The notes under the pieces were generated by a model that was not told where the DNA came from, made no database searches, and was given only the letters and a program-made list of their open reading frames with translations. This document shows, one piece after another, positions 1 through 5,960 of a DNA stretch of 64,000 bases (position 1 is the stretch's first letter; each line of letters starts with the position of its first letter). The position numbers and the translations under genes are program-made. This DNA is from Dactylosporangium sp. AC04546 (lineage in GTDB: Bacteria; Actinomycetota; Actinomycetes; Mycobacteriales; Micromonosporaceae), in the NCBI RefSeq assembly GCF_022095675.1, contig NZ_JAHYSG010000035.1, positions 41,111 to 105,110 of the forward strand, written 5' to 3'.

Positions 1-98
1 TGGGCGACCTCGGGTTCAGCGAGGAGTTCGGCAAGGACGACCAGACCGGCAAGGACGACCAGACCGGCAAGGACGACACCGGCAAGGACGAGAGCTAG
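1..98 (+). CDS. C-terminus of a protein with a GKDDQT repeat tail (partial)
   Basis: Only the last 31 codons are in the window, in the frame starting at base 3 and ending at the TAG at 96-98. The visible tail is hydrophilic and repetitive, with GKDDQT twice and then a shortened GKDDT. Judged by the order of the following genes, which matches the Rv3195-Rv3198 region of M. tuberculosis, the gene is probably the zinc-dependent metalloprotease of that neighbourhood. That is inference from synteny only, since no catalytic part is visible. Its TAG shares the CTAG tetranucleotide with the stop codon of the convergent gene on the other strand. Confidence 0.7.
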   Translation, partial: GDLGFSEEFGKDDQTGKDDQTGKDDTGKDES

Positions 99-685
99 GT
101 CAGCAGCGCGCGGGTGGCGTCCCAGCCGTCCAGGCCGAGGTCCAGCCGGCGCAGGTCCTCCGGGCCGCGCAGCCGGTGCCAGCCCGGGGCCGACACGACC
201 TGGCTCGGGTCGGGGCTCGGGCGGCGGGCTGCCGCCACGTCGCCGGTCTCGGCGTCGAGGTCGGGCAGCCACCCGGGCACCGGGAGGCGGGTGGCCACGG
301 CCAGGATGCCGCCGGTGTGCGAGGGCGCCACGGCCACGGTCTTCGTCGAGAGCGGGCGGATCAGCTTGCCGATGAGCATGGCGGGGAGGTCGGGCGCATC
401 CGCCATGACCACCACCGCTCGATCATGACCGTCGGCCTCCGCCGCCTCCAGTGCCGCGCGGATGCTCGGGGTGCCGACCGTGTAGATCCGGGTCGACGGC
501 CAGGCGATCTTGGCCACCAGCGGCAGGTCGGCCTCCACGGCGGCGATCGCCGGCTGGATCTGCGGCAGCGGCGCGAGCAGGTCGACGACGTCCTCGGCCA
601 GCGCGGAGCGCCAGGCATCGAGGTCCACGCCCGGGGGTGACCAGGTCACCGGGGCAAGCAGGGTCACGACCGCCGCAACGGTCAT
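95..685 (-). CDS. conserved hypothetical, nucleotidyltransferase-like fold
   Basis: This is a 196-residue protein without signal peptide or membrane segment. The middle part, with a VVVMADAPDLP stretch near residues 90-100, resembles the D-x-P-x-L loop of MobA/CofC/DUF2064-type nucleotidyl or glycosyl transferases. That suggests such a fold, but I cannot name a substrate. The ATG start overlaps the stop of the upstream YgjP-type peptidase in an ATGA, so the two genes are translationally coupled. The 3' end meets the convergent gene at a shared CTAG. It could equally be a protein of unknown function. Confidence 0.7.
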   Translation of the reverse strand: MTVAAVVTLLAPVTWSPPGVDLDAWRSALAEDVVDLLAPLPQIQPAIAAVEADLPLVAKIAWPSTRIYTVGTPSIRAALEAAEADGHDRAVVVMADAPDLPAMLIGKLIRPLSTKTVAVAPSHTGGILAVATRLPVPGWLPDLDAETGDVAAARRPSPDPSQVVSAPGWHRLRGPEDLRRLDLGLDGWDATRALLT

Positions 686-1206
686 TCGGTGATCCCGAGA
701 CCGGCCGCCGCTGACACCCCCTCAAGATACCCTCGCGCCCGCTCGGACTTCGGATAGCGGGCCACGAGCGCCCAGAACGCGCTGCTGTGGCTCGGGATCA
801 CCAGGTGTGACAGCTCGTGCAGCAGGACGTAGTCGATGACCCAGTCGGGCATCTCCTGCACGCGGTGTGAGATGCGGATGGTACCGTCTGCCGGCGTGCA
901 AGATCCCCAGCGCCCGTTCTGATTCTCCACCCAGCGAACGCTGGCCGGCCGGGACGCCGCAGGGTGATCGGGCAGGTAGCGGGCCGCCAGCCGGTGCGCA
1001 CGGGCGGTCAGCTCGGCGTCGGTGCGGCGGGCTCGCTGCTCACGGACGGCGAGGCGCTCCAGCATCCGATCGACCCACTCGCGCTCCTCCGCTCTGGAGA
1101 ACTGCGCGGGGATCAGCACGACGACCCGCTCACCGTCGCGGTAGGCAGACACCGTGCGTCGGCGGCGCTTGCTGCGCCGCACCTCGATGACCGGCTTTCG
1201 CGTCAT
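682..1206 (-). CDS. YgjP-type (DUF45/M48-like) zinc metallopeptidase
   Basis: A 174-residue protein with the single-domain layout of the YgjP/DUF45 family. The N-terminus is basic (RRSKRRRR). The signature GRWGSC lies near residues 98-103. The zinc motif HELSH is at 130-134 and is followed by a third histidine in IPSHSSAFW near 140, where the family usually has P-x-H-x-x-x-F-W. No signal peptide is seen, so it is probably cytoplasmic. The physiological substrate of this family is unknown. It is the first gene of a two-gene unit with the downstream hypothetical gene. Confidence 0.88.
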   Translation of the reverse strand: MTRKPVIEVRRSKRRRRTVSAYRDGERVVVLIPAQFSRAEEREWVDRMLERLAVREQRARRTDAELTARAHRLAARYLPDHPAASRPASVRWVENQNGRWGSCTPADGTIRISHRVQEMPDWVIDYVLLHELSHLVIPSHSSAFWALVARYPKSERARGYLEGVSAAAGLGITE

Positions 1207-1585
1207 GCCGGCCCCTCAGGGGTACCGCTCACGGAGGAACGCTAGCTGGGGGCGGCCATGCCTTCGCAAGGCCCAATCTCGCGGAGCGCGCCCGTAAGTC
1301 ACCCATTCGTGGCAGCTCGTCGGAAAGATTCCACCGGTTGTCCGGCCTGCTAACGGCCGCTCGGCGCATTTCATCCACGGCTACCCACAGGGTTGCCCAC
1401 ACAGTTATCCCCAGCCTGTGCATAGTGTGTAGCGTGCGGTTGGAGGAAGATCTTCCGATTACGCTCGGCGTGTCCCGTCTAACCGCACTTTCCCCGAGTG
1501 TCCGACAAGGCACACTCACCACGTTGGCCTAGCTGGTCAGCACCGGTGCGCGGCGCGTGCGCCGGACCGAGATGAGGAGGGCATC
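1207..1585. other. intergenic region between divergent genes
   Basis: No convincing protein-coding frame is present: the longest open frame has codon use unlike its neighbours. An AT-richer patch at 1381-1430 contains TTGCCC at 1393-1398, a near-match DnaA box (TTATCCCCA, 1405-1413) and TAGTGT at 1423-1428. The TAGTGT could serve as a -10 element. The region must carry promoters for the leftward peptidase and the rightward DUF5679 gene, but I cannot define them confidently. Confidence 0.6.
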
Positions 1586-1738
1586 GTGGCCGAGACGTAC
1601 AACGGCTACTGCGTCAAGTGCAAGGAGAAGCGGGATTTCGAGGGCGAGATAGCCATTTCGAAGACCGGCATGAAGATGGCCAAGGGCGCCTGCCCGGTCT
1701 GCGGAACGACGGTCAACCGGATCCTCGGCAAGGCCTGA
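1586..1738 (+). CDS. DUF5679 zinc-ribbon mini-protein
   Basis: A 50-residue protein with a GTG start preceded by a strong ribosome-binding site (GAGGAGG, ending 5 nt before the GTG). It has two CxxC knuckles: YCVKCKEKR near the N-terminus and CPVCGTTVN near the C-terminus, ending in ILGKA. That is the pattern of the DUF5679 family, small zinc-ribbon proteins common in actinobacteria and of unknown function. Related ribbons bind zinc and often nucleic acids or ribosomes (family-level knowledge). It stands alone, flanked by DnaA-box-like sequences on both sides. Confidence 0.85.
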   Translation: MAETYNGYCVKCKEKRDFEGEIAISKTGMKMAKGACPVCGTTVNRILGKA

Positions 1739-1906
1739 ACCGGGCCGACCGGGCAGCTCCGCTGCCTGGACCGATAGACGGAAAGCCCCGCCGAGTAGGG
1801 GCCACTCACACCACCGGCACGCGCGCCGCCCCCCGCCCGGCGCGTGAGCCCCGACGTCGTCGCGCGCACAACTGCCCGCGCGGTTTGCGACCTTCGTGCA
1901 GTTCGC

Positions 1907-1969
1907 TGTGGATAACTCGGCGGCAAGCTGTGGATAACACCGGCCGACGGTGGACACTCCTGTGGACAA
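1907..1969. promoter_or_regulatory. cluster of three DnaA-box-like sites
   Basis: TGTGGATAA occurs at 1907-1915 and 1929-1937, each the exact reverse complement of the E. coli consensus TTATCCACA. TGTGGACAA at 1961-1969 is the reverse complement of TTGTCCACA, the form favoured in Streptomyces. All three have the same orientation. The first two are 22 bp apart, two helical turns, which puts them on one face of the DNA. They lie 41-103 bp upstream of the ThiF-like gene. Binding by DnaA is inferred from the match only. Confidence 0.55.
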
Positions 1970-2009
1970 CCACCGCGGCCGGTGCCCACGCTCTGCCAGC
2001 CTTACCCGC

Positions 2010-3077
2010 ATGCGACCGACGCTTCTGCCCAACCTGCGGCGCCTGTGGCGCGACGAGCGCACGGTCCAGCTGGGCACCGACCCGGCCACCGCGATCATCC
2101 TCGAGCTGCGCCGCCCCGAGCTGGCCCGCGTCCTCGACCTGCTCGACGGCTCGCACACCGAGCACGCCGTGCTCGACGCGGCCGAGGCGCTCGGGCTCGG
2201 CCGCCAGGACGCCCGCGACCTGATCGGGGCCCTGCACGACGCCGGCCTCGTGGTCGGCGCCCACGCGCTCGTCCCGGTCGGCCTGCCGCGGCGGACGCAC
2301 CGGCGGCTCAGCATCGAGGCGGCCGCGATCGGCCTGCGGATGCGCGCCGAGCCCGCGCCCGGCCGGCGCAGCCCCGCCGACGTGCTGCGGCGCCGCCACG
2401 CGGCCAAGGTGGTGGTCGCGGGCGACGGGCCGCTGGTCGCCCCGCTGGCCGCCGTGCTGGCCTCGGCCGGGGTCGGGCACGTCGACCCGGCCGTGGACGG
2501 GCTCACCGGCCCGCCGGACGTCCTGGTGGGCGGGCTGAGCAGCGCCGACGTCGACTCGTCGCGGGCCATCGCCACCGCCACGGCGATCGTGCGGTTCGCT
2601 CCCGACGCGGAGGTTTCGGCGGTACGAGCTGATGCGGTGGACTTCGTGGTGCGGGTCGGCGATCGCCAGCCACCGGCGCTGGCGCGCCGGGGTGTGCGGC
2701 TGCACGCGCTGCCCCGGCTGGACGTCACCGTGCGCCTCGGCACCGTCCTCGTCGGCCCGCTGGTCCGCCCGGCCGGCTCGCCCTGCCAGGGCTGCCTCGA
2801 CCTGCACCGGCTCGACCGCGACCCGGCCTGGCCGGCGCTGGCCGCCCAGCTGGCCACGACGCCGATCCGCGACGGGGAGCCGTGCGCCTCGACCACGGCG
2901 CTCGCGGGCGCCGCGTTCGCCGCCGACGAGGTGCTCTCGTACCTCGACGGAGCGACCTCGCGGACCGAGGCGGCGATCGTCGAGATACCTCGCGCCGGTG
3001 AGTTCCGGCGCCGGGAATGGGGCGTACATCCACGCTGTGACTGCCGTCGCCGTCGTCGGAGCGCTCCGACCGGGTAA
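2010..3077 (+). CDS. ThiF/cyclodehydratase-like protein (Rv3196 type)
   Basis: A 355-residue protein starting at the ATG of MRPTLLPNLRRLW; a longer frame upstream runs through the DnaA-box region and is less likely. The first 120 residues form a helical, PqqD/leader-binding-like segment. A Rossmann-like stretch (KVVVAGDGPLVAPLA) follows, replacing the usual GxGxxG of E1/ThiF adenylyltransferases. Near the C-terminus, CQGCLDLHRLDRD and the final HPRCDC could make a Cys4 zinc site, as in the E1-like domain of azole-peptide cyclodehydratases. There is no precursor peptide or YcaO partner nearby. Position matches Rv3196 of M. tuberculosis. Function unknown. Confidence 0.75.
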   Translation: MRPTLLPNLRRLWRDERTVQLGTDPATAIILELRRPELARVLDLLDGSHTEHAVLDAAEALGLGRQDARDLIGALHDAGLVVGAHALVPVGLPRRTHRRLSIEAAAIGLRMRAEPAPGRRSPADVLRRRHAAKVVVAGDGPLVAPLAAVLASAGVGHVDPAVDGLTGPPDVLVGGLSSADVDSSRAIATATAIVRFAPDAEVSAVRADAVDFVVRVGDRQPPALARRGVRLHALPRLDVTVRLGTVLVGPLVRPAGSPCQGCLDLHRLDRDPAWPALAAQLATTPIRDGEPCASTTALAGAAFAADEVLSYLDGATSRTEAAIVEIPRAGEFRRREWGVHPRCDCRRRRRSAPTG

Positions 3078-3086
3078 GAATGACGT

Positions 3087-4487
3087 GTGACCGAGATCCC
3101 CAGGGGCGCAGTCGCCCGCACCGCACGGCTGGCGTCACTGCCCCTAGGGCTCGCCGGGCGGGCCGCGCTCGGCCTCGGCAAGCGCGTCACGGGCATGGCC
3201 GCCGACGTCGTTTCCGCCGACGTCCAGCGACGCACCGCCGAGCATCTGTTCAGCGTTCTCGGCCAGCTCAAGGGCGGCGCGATGAAGATGGGGCAGGCGC
3301 TGTCCGTCTTCGAGGCCGCACTGCCGGAGGAGCTCGCCGGGCCCTACCGGGCCGCCCTCACCAAGCTCCAGGAGGCCGCGCCGCCGCTGCCGGCCGCCAG
3401 CGTGCACAAGGTGCTCGCCGAGTCGCTGGGCGCCGACTGGCGCGACCTGTTCACCGAGTTCGACGACAAGCCGGCCGCCGCGGCGAGCATCGGCCAGGTG
3501 CACCGCGGGGTCTGGGCCGACGGGCGCCAGGTGGCCGTCAAGGTCCAGTATCCCGGGGCCGGCGAAGCGCTGCGCTCCGACCTCAACCAGCTCGCCCGGT
3601 TCGCCGGCCTGTTCAAGGCCATCCAGCCCGGCCTCGATGTGAAGCCGCTGGTGCAGGAGATCCGCGACCGGGTCACCGAGGAGCTCGACTACGAGCTGGA
3701 GGCCCGCTCGCAGACCGCCTTCGCGGCGGCGTTCGCCGGCGACCCCGACATCTTCGTGCCCGAGGTCCTCGCGTCGTCCCCGCGCGTCCTGGTGACCGAG
3801 TGGGTCGACGGCATCCCGCTGTCGACGATCATCGCCTCGGGCACCGAGGAGGAGCGCGACCACGCCGGCGAGCGGATGGCGCTGCTCCACTTCTCGGCGC
3901 CGGCACGCGCCGAGATGCTGCACGCCGACCCGCATCCGGGAAACTTTCGCATCCTGGCCGACGGCCGGCTCGGCGTCCTCGACTTCGGCGCCGTCGCCCG
4001 GCTGCCCGGTGGCCACCCGGAGGTGATCGGCCGGCTCACCCGGCTGGCGCTCGCCGGCGACGCCCAGGCGGTCCTGGCAGGCCTCCAGGGCGAGGGCTTC
4101 ATCAAGGGCGATCCGAAGATCGACGCCGAGGCGGTGCTCGCGTACATCAGGCCGATGCTCGACCCCCTCGCCGAGGACGAGTTCCGATTCAGCCGGGCCT
4201 GGCTGCGGGCCGAGGCGGGGCGGCTGGCCAACCCGAAGAGCCCGGCCTACACGATGAGCCGCCAGCTCAACCTCCCGCCGTCCTACATGCTGACCCACCG
4301 GGTCACGCTCGGCTCGATCGGCGTCCTGTGCCAGCTGGAGGCCAAGGCGCCGTACCGCTCGATCCTCGAACGCTGGCTTCCAGGATTCGCGGAGCCGGAG
4401 CCTGAGCCCGAGAACGCCCCGCGCGCGGTCGTGAAGCGGGCGACGAAGTCGACCCGCCGCCGCAAGACCGCTGAAGACGCCGCGTAA
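3087..4487 (+). CDS. AarF/ABC1/UbiB-family atypical kinase (Rv3197-like)
   Basis: A 466-residue protein with all UbiB hallmarks. KMGQ (67-70) belongs to the KxGQ helix, AAASIGQ (131-137) is the Ala-rich loop that replaces the glycine loop, and VKVQYPG carries the catalytic lysine near 152. An E-x-D motif lies at EELDYE, HADPHPGN at 279-286 is the catalytic loop, and DFG is at 299-301. The fold is an unorthodox ATP-binding kinase. Members support isoprenoid-quinone metabolism, and the mycobacterial homologue next to whiB7 has been linked to macrolide tolerance (from memory). It follows the ThiF-like gene by 9 nt and ends with a basic Lys/Arg tail. Confidence 0.9.
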   Translation: MTEIPRGAVARTARLASLPLGLAGRAALGLGKRVTGMAADVVSADVQRRTAEHLFSVLGQLKGGAMKMGQALSVFEAALPEELAGPYRAALTKLQEAAPPLPAASVHKVLAESLGADWRDLFTEFDDKPAAAASIGQVHRGVWADGRQVAVKVQYPGAGEALRSDLNQLARFAGLFKAIQPGLDVKPLVQEIRDRVTEELDYELEARSQTAFAAAFAGDPDIFVPEVLASSPRVLVTEWVDGIPLSTIIASGTEEERDHAGERMALLHFSAPARAEMLHADPHPGNFRILADGRLGVLDFGAVARLPGGHPEVIGRLTRLALAGDAQAVLAGLQGEGFIKGDPKIDAEAVLAYIRPMLDPLAEDEFRFSRAWLRAEAGRLANPKSPAYTMSRQLNLPPSYMLTHRVTLGSIGVLCQLEAKAPYRSILERWLPGFAEPEPEPENAPRAVVKRATKSTRRRKTAEDAA

Positions 4488-4489
4488 AC

Positions 4490-4550
4490 AGACGTTGGTC
4501 GATCTACCCTCATCCGGTCCCGGATCGTGAGGGTAGATCGACCAACGTCT
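4490..4550 (+). terminator. 23-bp perfect inverted repeat after the kinase gene
   Basis: The arms at 4490-4512 and 4528-4550 are perfectly complementary over 23 bp. The 15-nt spacer itself contains a nested TCCGG/CCGGA hairpin. It begins 3 nt after the kinase stop codon and is followed by TATTGA rather than a T-run. The position between convergent genes makes a terminator most likely. The arm length is unusual for one. Confidence 0.75.
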
Positions 4551-4566
4551 TATTGAATGAGAGGAC

Positions 4567-4594
4567 GCCCTCCCCGGCCGGAGCCGGGGAGGGC
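4567..4594 (-). terminator. 12-bp GC hairpin with CGGA loop
   Basis: Perfect 12-bp arms at 4567-4578 and 4583-4594 enclose the tetraloop CGGA. It sits 9 nt beyond the stop of the leftward 48-residue gene and probably ends the whiB7/small-gene transcript. Together with the long hairpin at 4490-4550 it insulates the two convergent units. Confidence 0.75.
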
Positions 4595-4603
4595 GGGACA
4601 CCA

Positions 4604-4750
4604 TCAGCGCAGGCTCAGCTGCCGCTCCTGCTCGCGACGGGCGCGCATGGCGATCTGACGGGCGGACGAGTGAGCCTCAGCGAGCTGTACCGACTGAGGC
4701 CGACGCATTCGTGCGCGTGACAGTGCTTCGTGGAGAAGTTGCAAGGACAT
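4604..4750 (-). CDS. 48-residue basic helical protein downstream of whiB7
   Basis: A small gene with an ATG preceded by AGGAG at a 7-nt distance. The product begins MSLQLLHEALSRARMRR, is rich in Arg, Gln and Ala, is predicted to be all-helical, and has no cysteine or membrane segment. It lies 115 nt after whiB7 on the same strand and is followed by a strong hairpin, so it probably shares the whiB7 transcript. Similar short helical proteins occur near whiB genes in actinomycetes, as far as I recall. The function is unknown; nucleic-acid or ribosome contact is a guess from the charge. Confidence 0.75.
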   Translation of the reverse strand: MSLQLLHEALSRARMRRPQSVQLAEAHSSARQIAMRARREQERQLSLR

Positions 4751-4865
4751 GGCGAAACTCCTGGGTCGGTTGGTGCGGACGTCAGTAGACGGTGGAGCGA
4801 GACGAAGCCGGGTCGGCTGCGGATTCCGCAGACCTCGGCTGGCCGGCAACAGATGTGCGTTCATG

Positions 4866-5249
4866 TCAGGCCGCCACCCCCGCGGCGACAGCCGCGGCGC
4901 GAGCAGCAACTTCGACCCGCAGGACGGCGTCGCGCGCGACGTCCTCCTTGCGCGGACGACCCCGCGGACGCTTCCGCGGCACCACGGCACCGCGCTCGAA
5001 GATCTCGCCACCCCAGACACCCCAGGGCTCGGCGCGCTCGATCGCGCCGGCCAGGCACTCGACACGGAGCGGGCACTCCGCGCAGAGGGACTTGGCCAGC
5101 TCGAGCTCGGCCGGCGAGTCAGCGAACCACAGGTCCGGGTCGAAGGTACGGCAGGGCAGGTCGGACTTGACGCCTCGCGCAGCGACACGGAGGCGCTCGT
5201 CGGCGGCCGACTCGACACGCACGTCGATCGATGCCAAAGCCAGGCTCAT
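4866..5249 (-). CDS. whiB7: WhiB7 iron-sulfur transcription factor
   Basis: A 127-residue protein starting at MSLALASIDV, with GAAAGGGG-like purine sequence just upstream as ribosome-binding site. Four cysteines (33, 56, 59 and 65, the last three as C-x2-C-x5-C) form the Wbl [4Fe-4S] site. The turn GVWGGE is at 77-82. The C-terminal AT-hook RGRPR at 96-100 distinguishes WhiB7 from other Wbl proteins. WhiB7 binds the primary sigma factor and activates intrinsic antibiotic-resistance genes (established for mycobacteria and Streptomyces). Its gene is preceded by a long leader holding a terminator and a possible antiterminator (5308-5388), so expression is probably controlled by attenuation as well as by autoactivation. 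Confidence 0.95.
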   Translation of the reverse strand: MSLALASIDVRVESAADERLRVAARGVKSDLPCRTFDPDLWFADSPAELELAKSLCAECPLRVECLAGAIERAEPWGVWGGEIFERGAVVPRKRPRGRPRKEDVARDAVLRVEVAARAAAVAAGVAA

Positions 5250-5307
5250 CCCGGTCACCCCTTTCTGTTTCTCGATCGTTTGGTGTGATCGTCGGGACAA
5301 AATCAAT

Positions 5308-5388
5308 GAGGCCGCGGATCCCGGTGTCGGGTTCCGCGGCCTCGAGGTGAGCCGGAGAGTCGGTCTGCTAGACCGGCCTGCCTCGAGG
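5308..5388 (-). promoter_or_regulatory. whiB7 leader attenuator (terminator/antiterminator pair)
   Basis: In the whiB7 direction a perfect 11-bp stem (5343-5333 with 5318-5308) has an inner CCCG/CGGG stem and is followed by ATTGATTTTG, an intrinsic terminator. Its 5' arm begins with GAGG, which is also the end of a self-complementary CCTCGAGG at 5347-5340. A second CCTCGAGG lies upstream at 5388-5381. Pairing of the two, extended after a 3x3 internal loop by GCCGG/CCGGC, would break the base of the terminator. The TAG that ends the leader frame is in the loop of this alternative helix. Confidence 0.65.
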
Positions 5389-5835
5389 TGGTATGCCGCG
5401 GACTCCGCCATTGGGCTTCGGAGCCGTCATGTCGTGCTTGGCGGTGAACCCACTGGTCCCCTGAACCTGGATCCCACGCCGGTCGAGCTGAATCACCTGC
5501 TGCGGCTGGTCCGCAACCGGGCGCTCAGCGCCGACTTTGCCGTCGCCGACCAGTCCGTCGATCCGGCGCGCCCCGCCAACCCGGACCGACTCGGTAGCCA
5601 GCGCCTCGACGGCGGCCGGAACCAGGACGGAAACGGAGACGGAAACAGCCGGAACCGCGGCCGGGACCGGGACGACCGCCGCAACCGGGGCCTGCGCGAC
5701 GGCGACGCCGCCAAGGACAGACTCCTGCCACGGAGCGAGAGCTGACGGCGGCGAGACGCGGCGGGCCGGCAGGGCCGGCGGCATGCAGGCAGCGAACGTC
5801 GCCGATGGGCGCTCGTTGGTTAGATAGAGCTTCAC
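5368..5835 (-). CDS. leader open reading frame upstream of whiB7 (155 codons)
   Basis: A GTG-started frame (MKLYLTNERPSAT...) with GGTGAG 5 nt upstream; an alternative GTG lies 13 nt earlier in another frame. Third codon positions are mostly G/C, which supports coding. The middle is Val/Pro/Ala-rich low complexity and the end is polar (KHDMTAPKPNGG). No domain is recognised. It lies between the probable whiB7 promoter (5900-5938) and the attenuator, and its stop codon lies within the putative antiterminator. It may be a regulatory upstream frame rather than, or as well as, a gene for a useful protein. Confidence 0.5.
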   Translation of the reverse strand: MKLYLTNERPSATFAACMPPALPARRVSPPSALAPWQESVLGGVAVAQAPVAAVVPVPAAVPAVSVSVSVLVPAAVEALATESVRVGGARRIDGLVGDGKVGAERPVADQPQQVIQLDRRGIQVQGTSGFTAKHDMTAPKPNGGVRGIPPRGRPV

Positions 5836-5899
5836 CGGGACTCACCACCTCTCCACACTCGCCAGCTGTCGACCGCCGGCCTTCCGGCGTCGTGTTCGC

Positions 5900-5938
5900 A
5901 GGCTATGCCGTCCCGCGACGGTAGGGCAATCGAATTAT
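5900..5938 (-). promoter_or_regulatory. probable whiB7 promoter
   Basis: Read leftward, TTGCCC (5929-5924) is separated by 18 nt from TAGCCT (5905-5900), a sigma-A-like -35/-10 pair. An AT-rich block GATAATTCGA directly precedes the -35. WhiB7-activated promoters are known for an AT-rich patch just upstream of the -35, where the AT-hook binds, so autoactivation would fit. The leader from here to the whiB7 start would be about 640 nt. Confidence 0.5.
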
Positions 5939-5960
5939 CGGAGAAAGTCCTTGTCACTTT

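Noticed and set aside
1229..1522. 97-codon leftward frame between the YgjP-type gene and DUF5679
   Set aside because: Codon use is atypical, there is no ribosome-binding site, and it covers the AT-richer promoter region.
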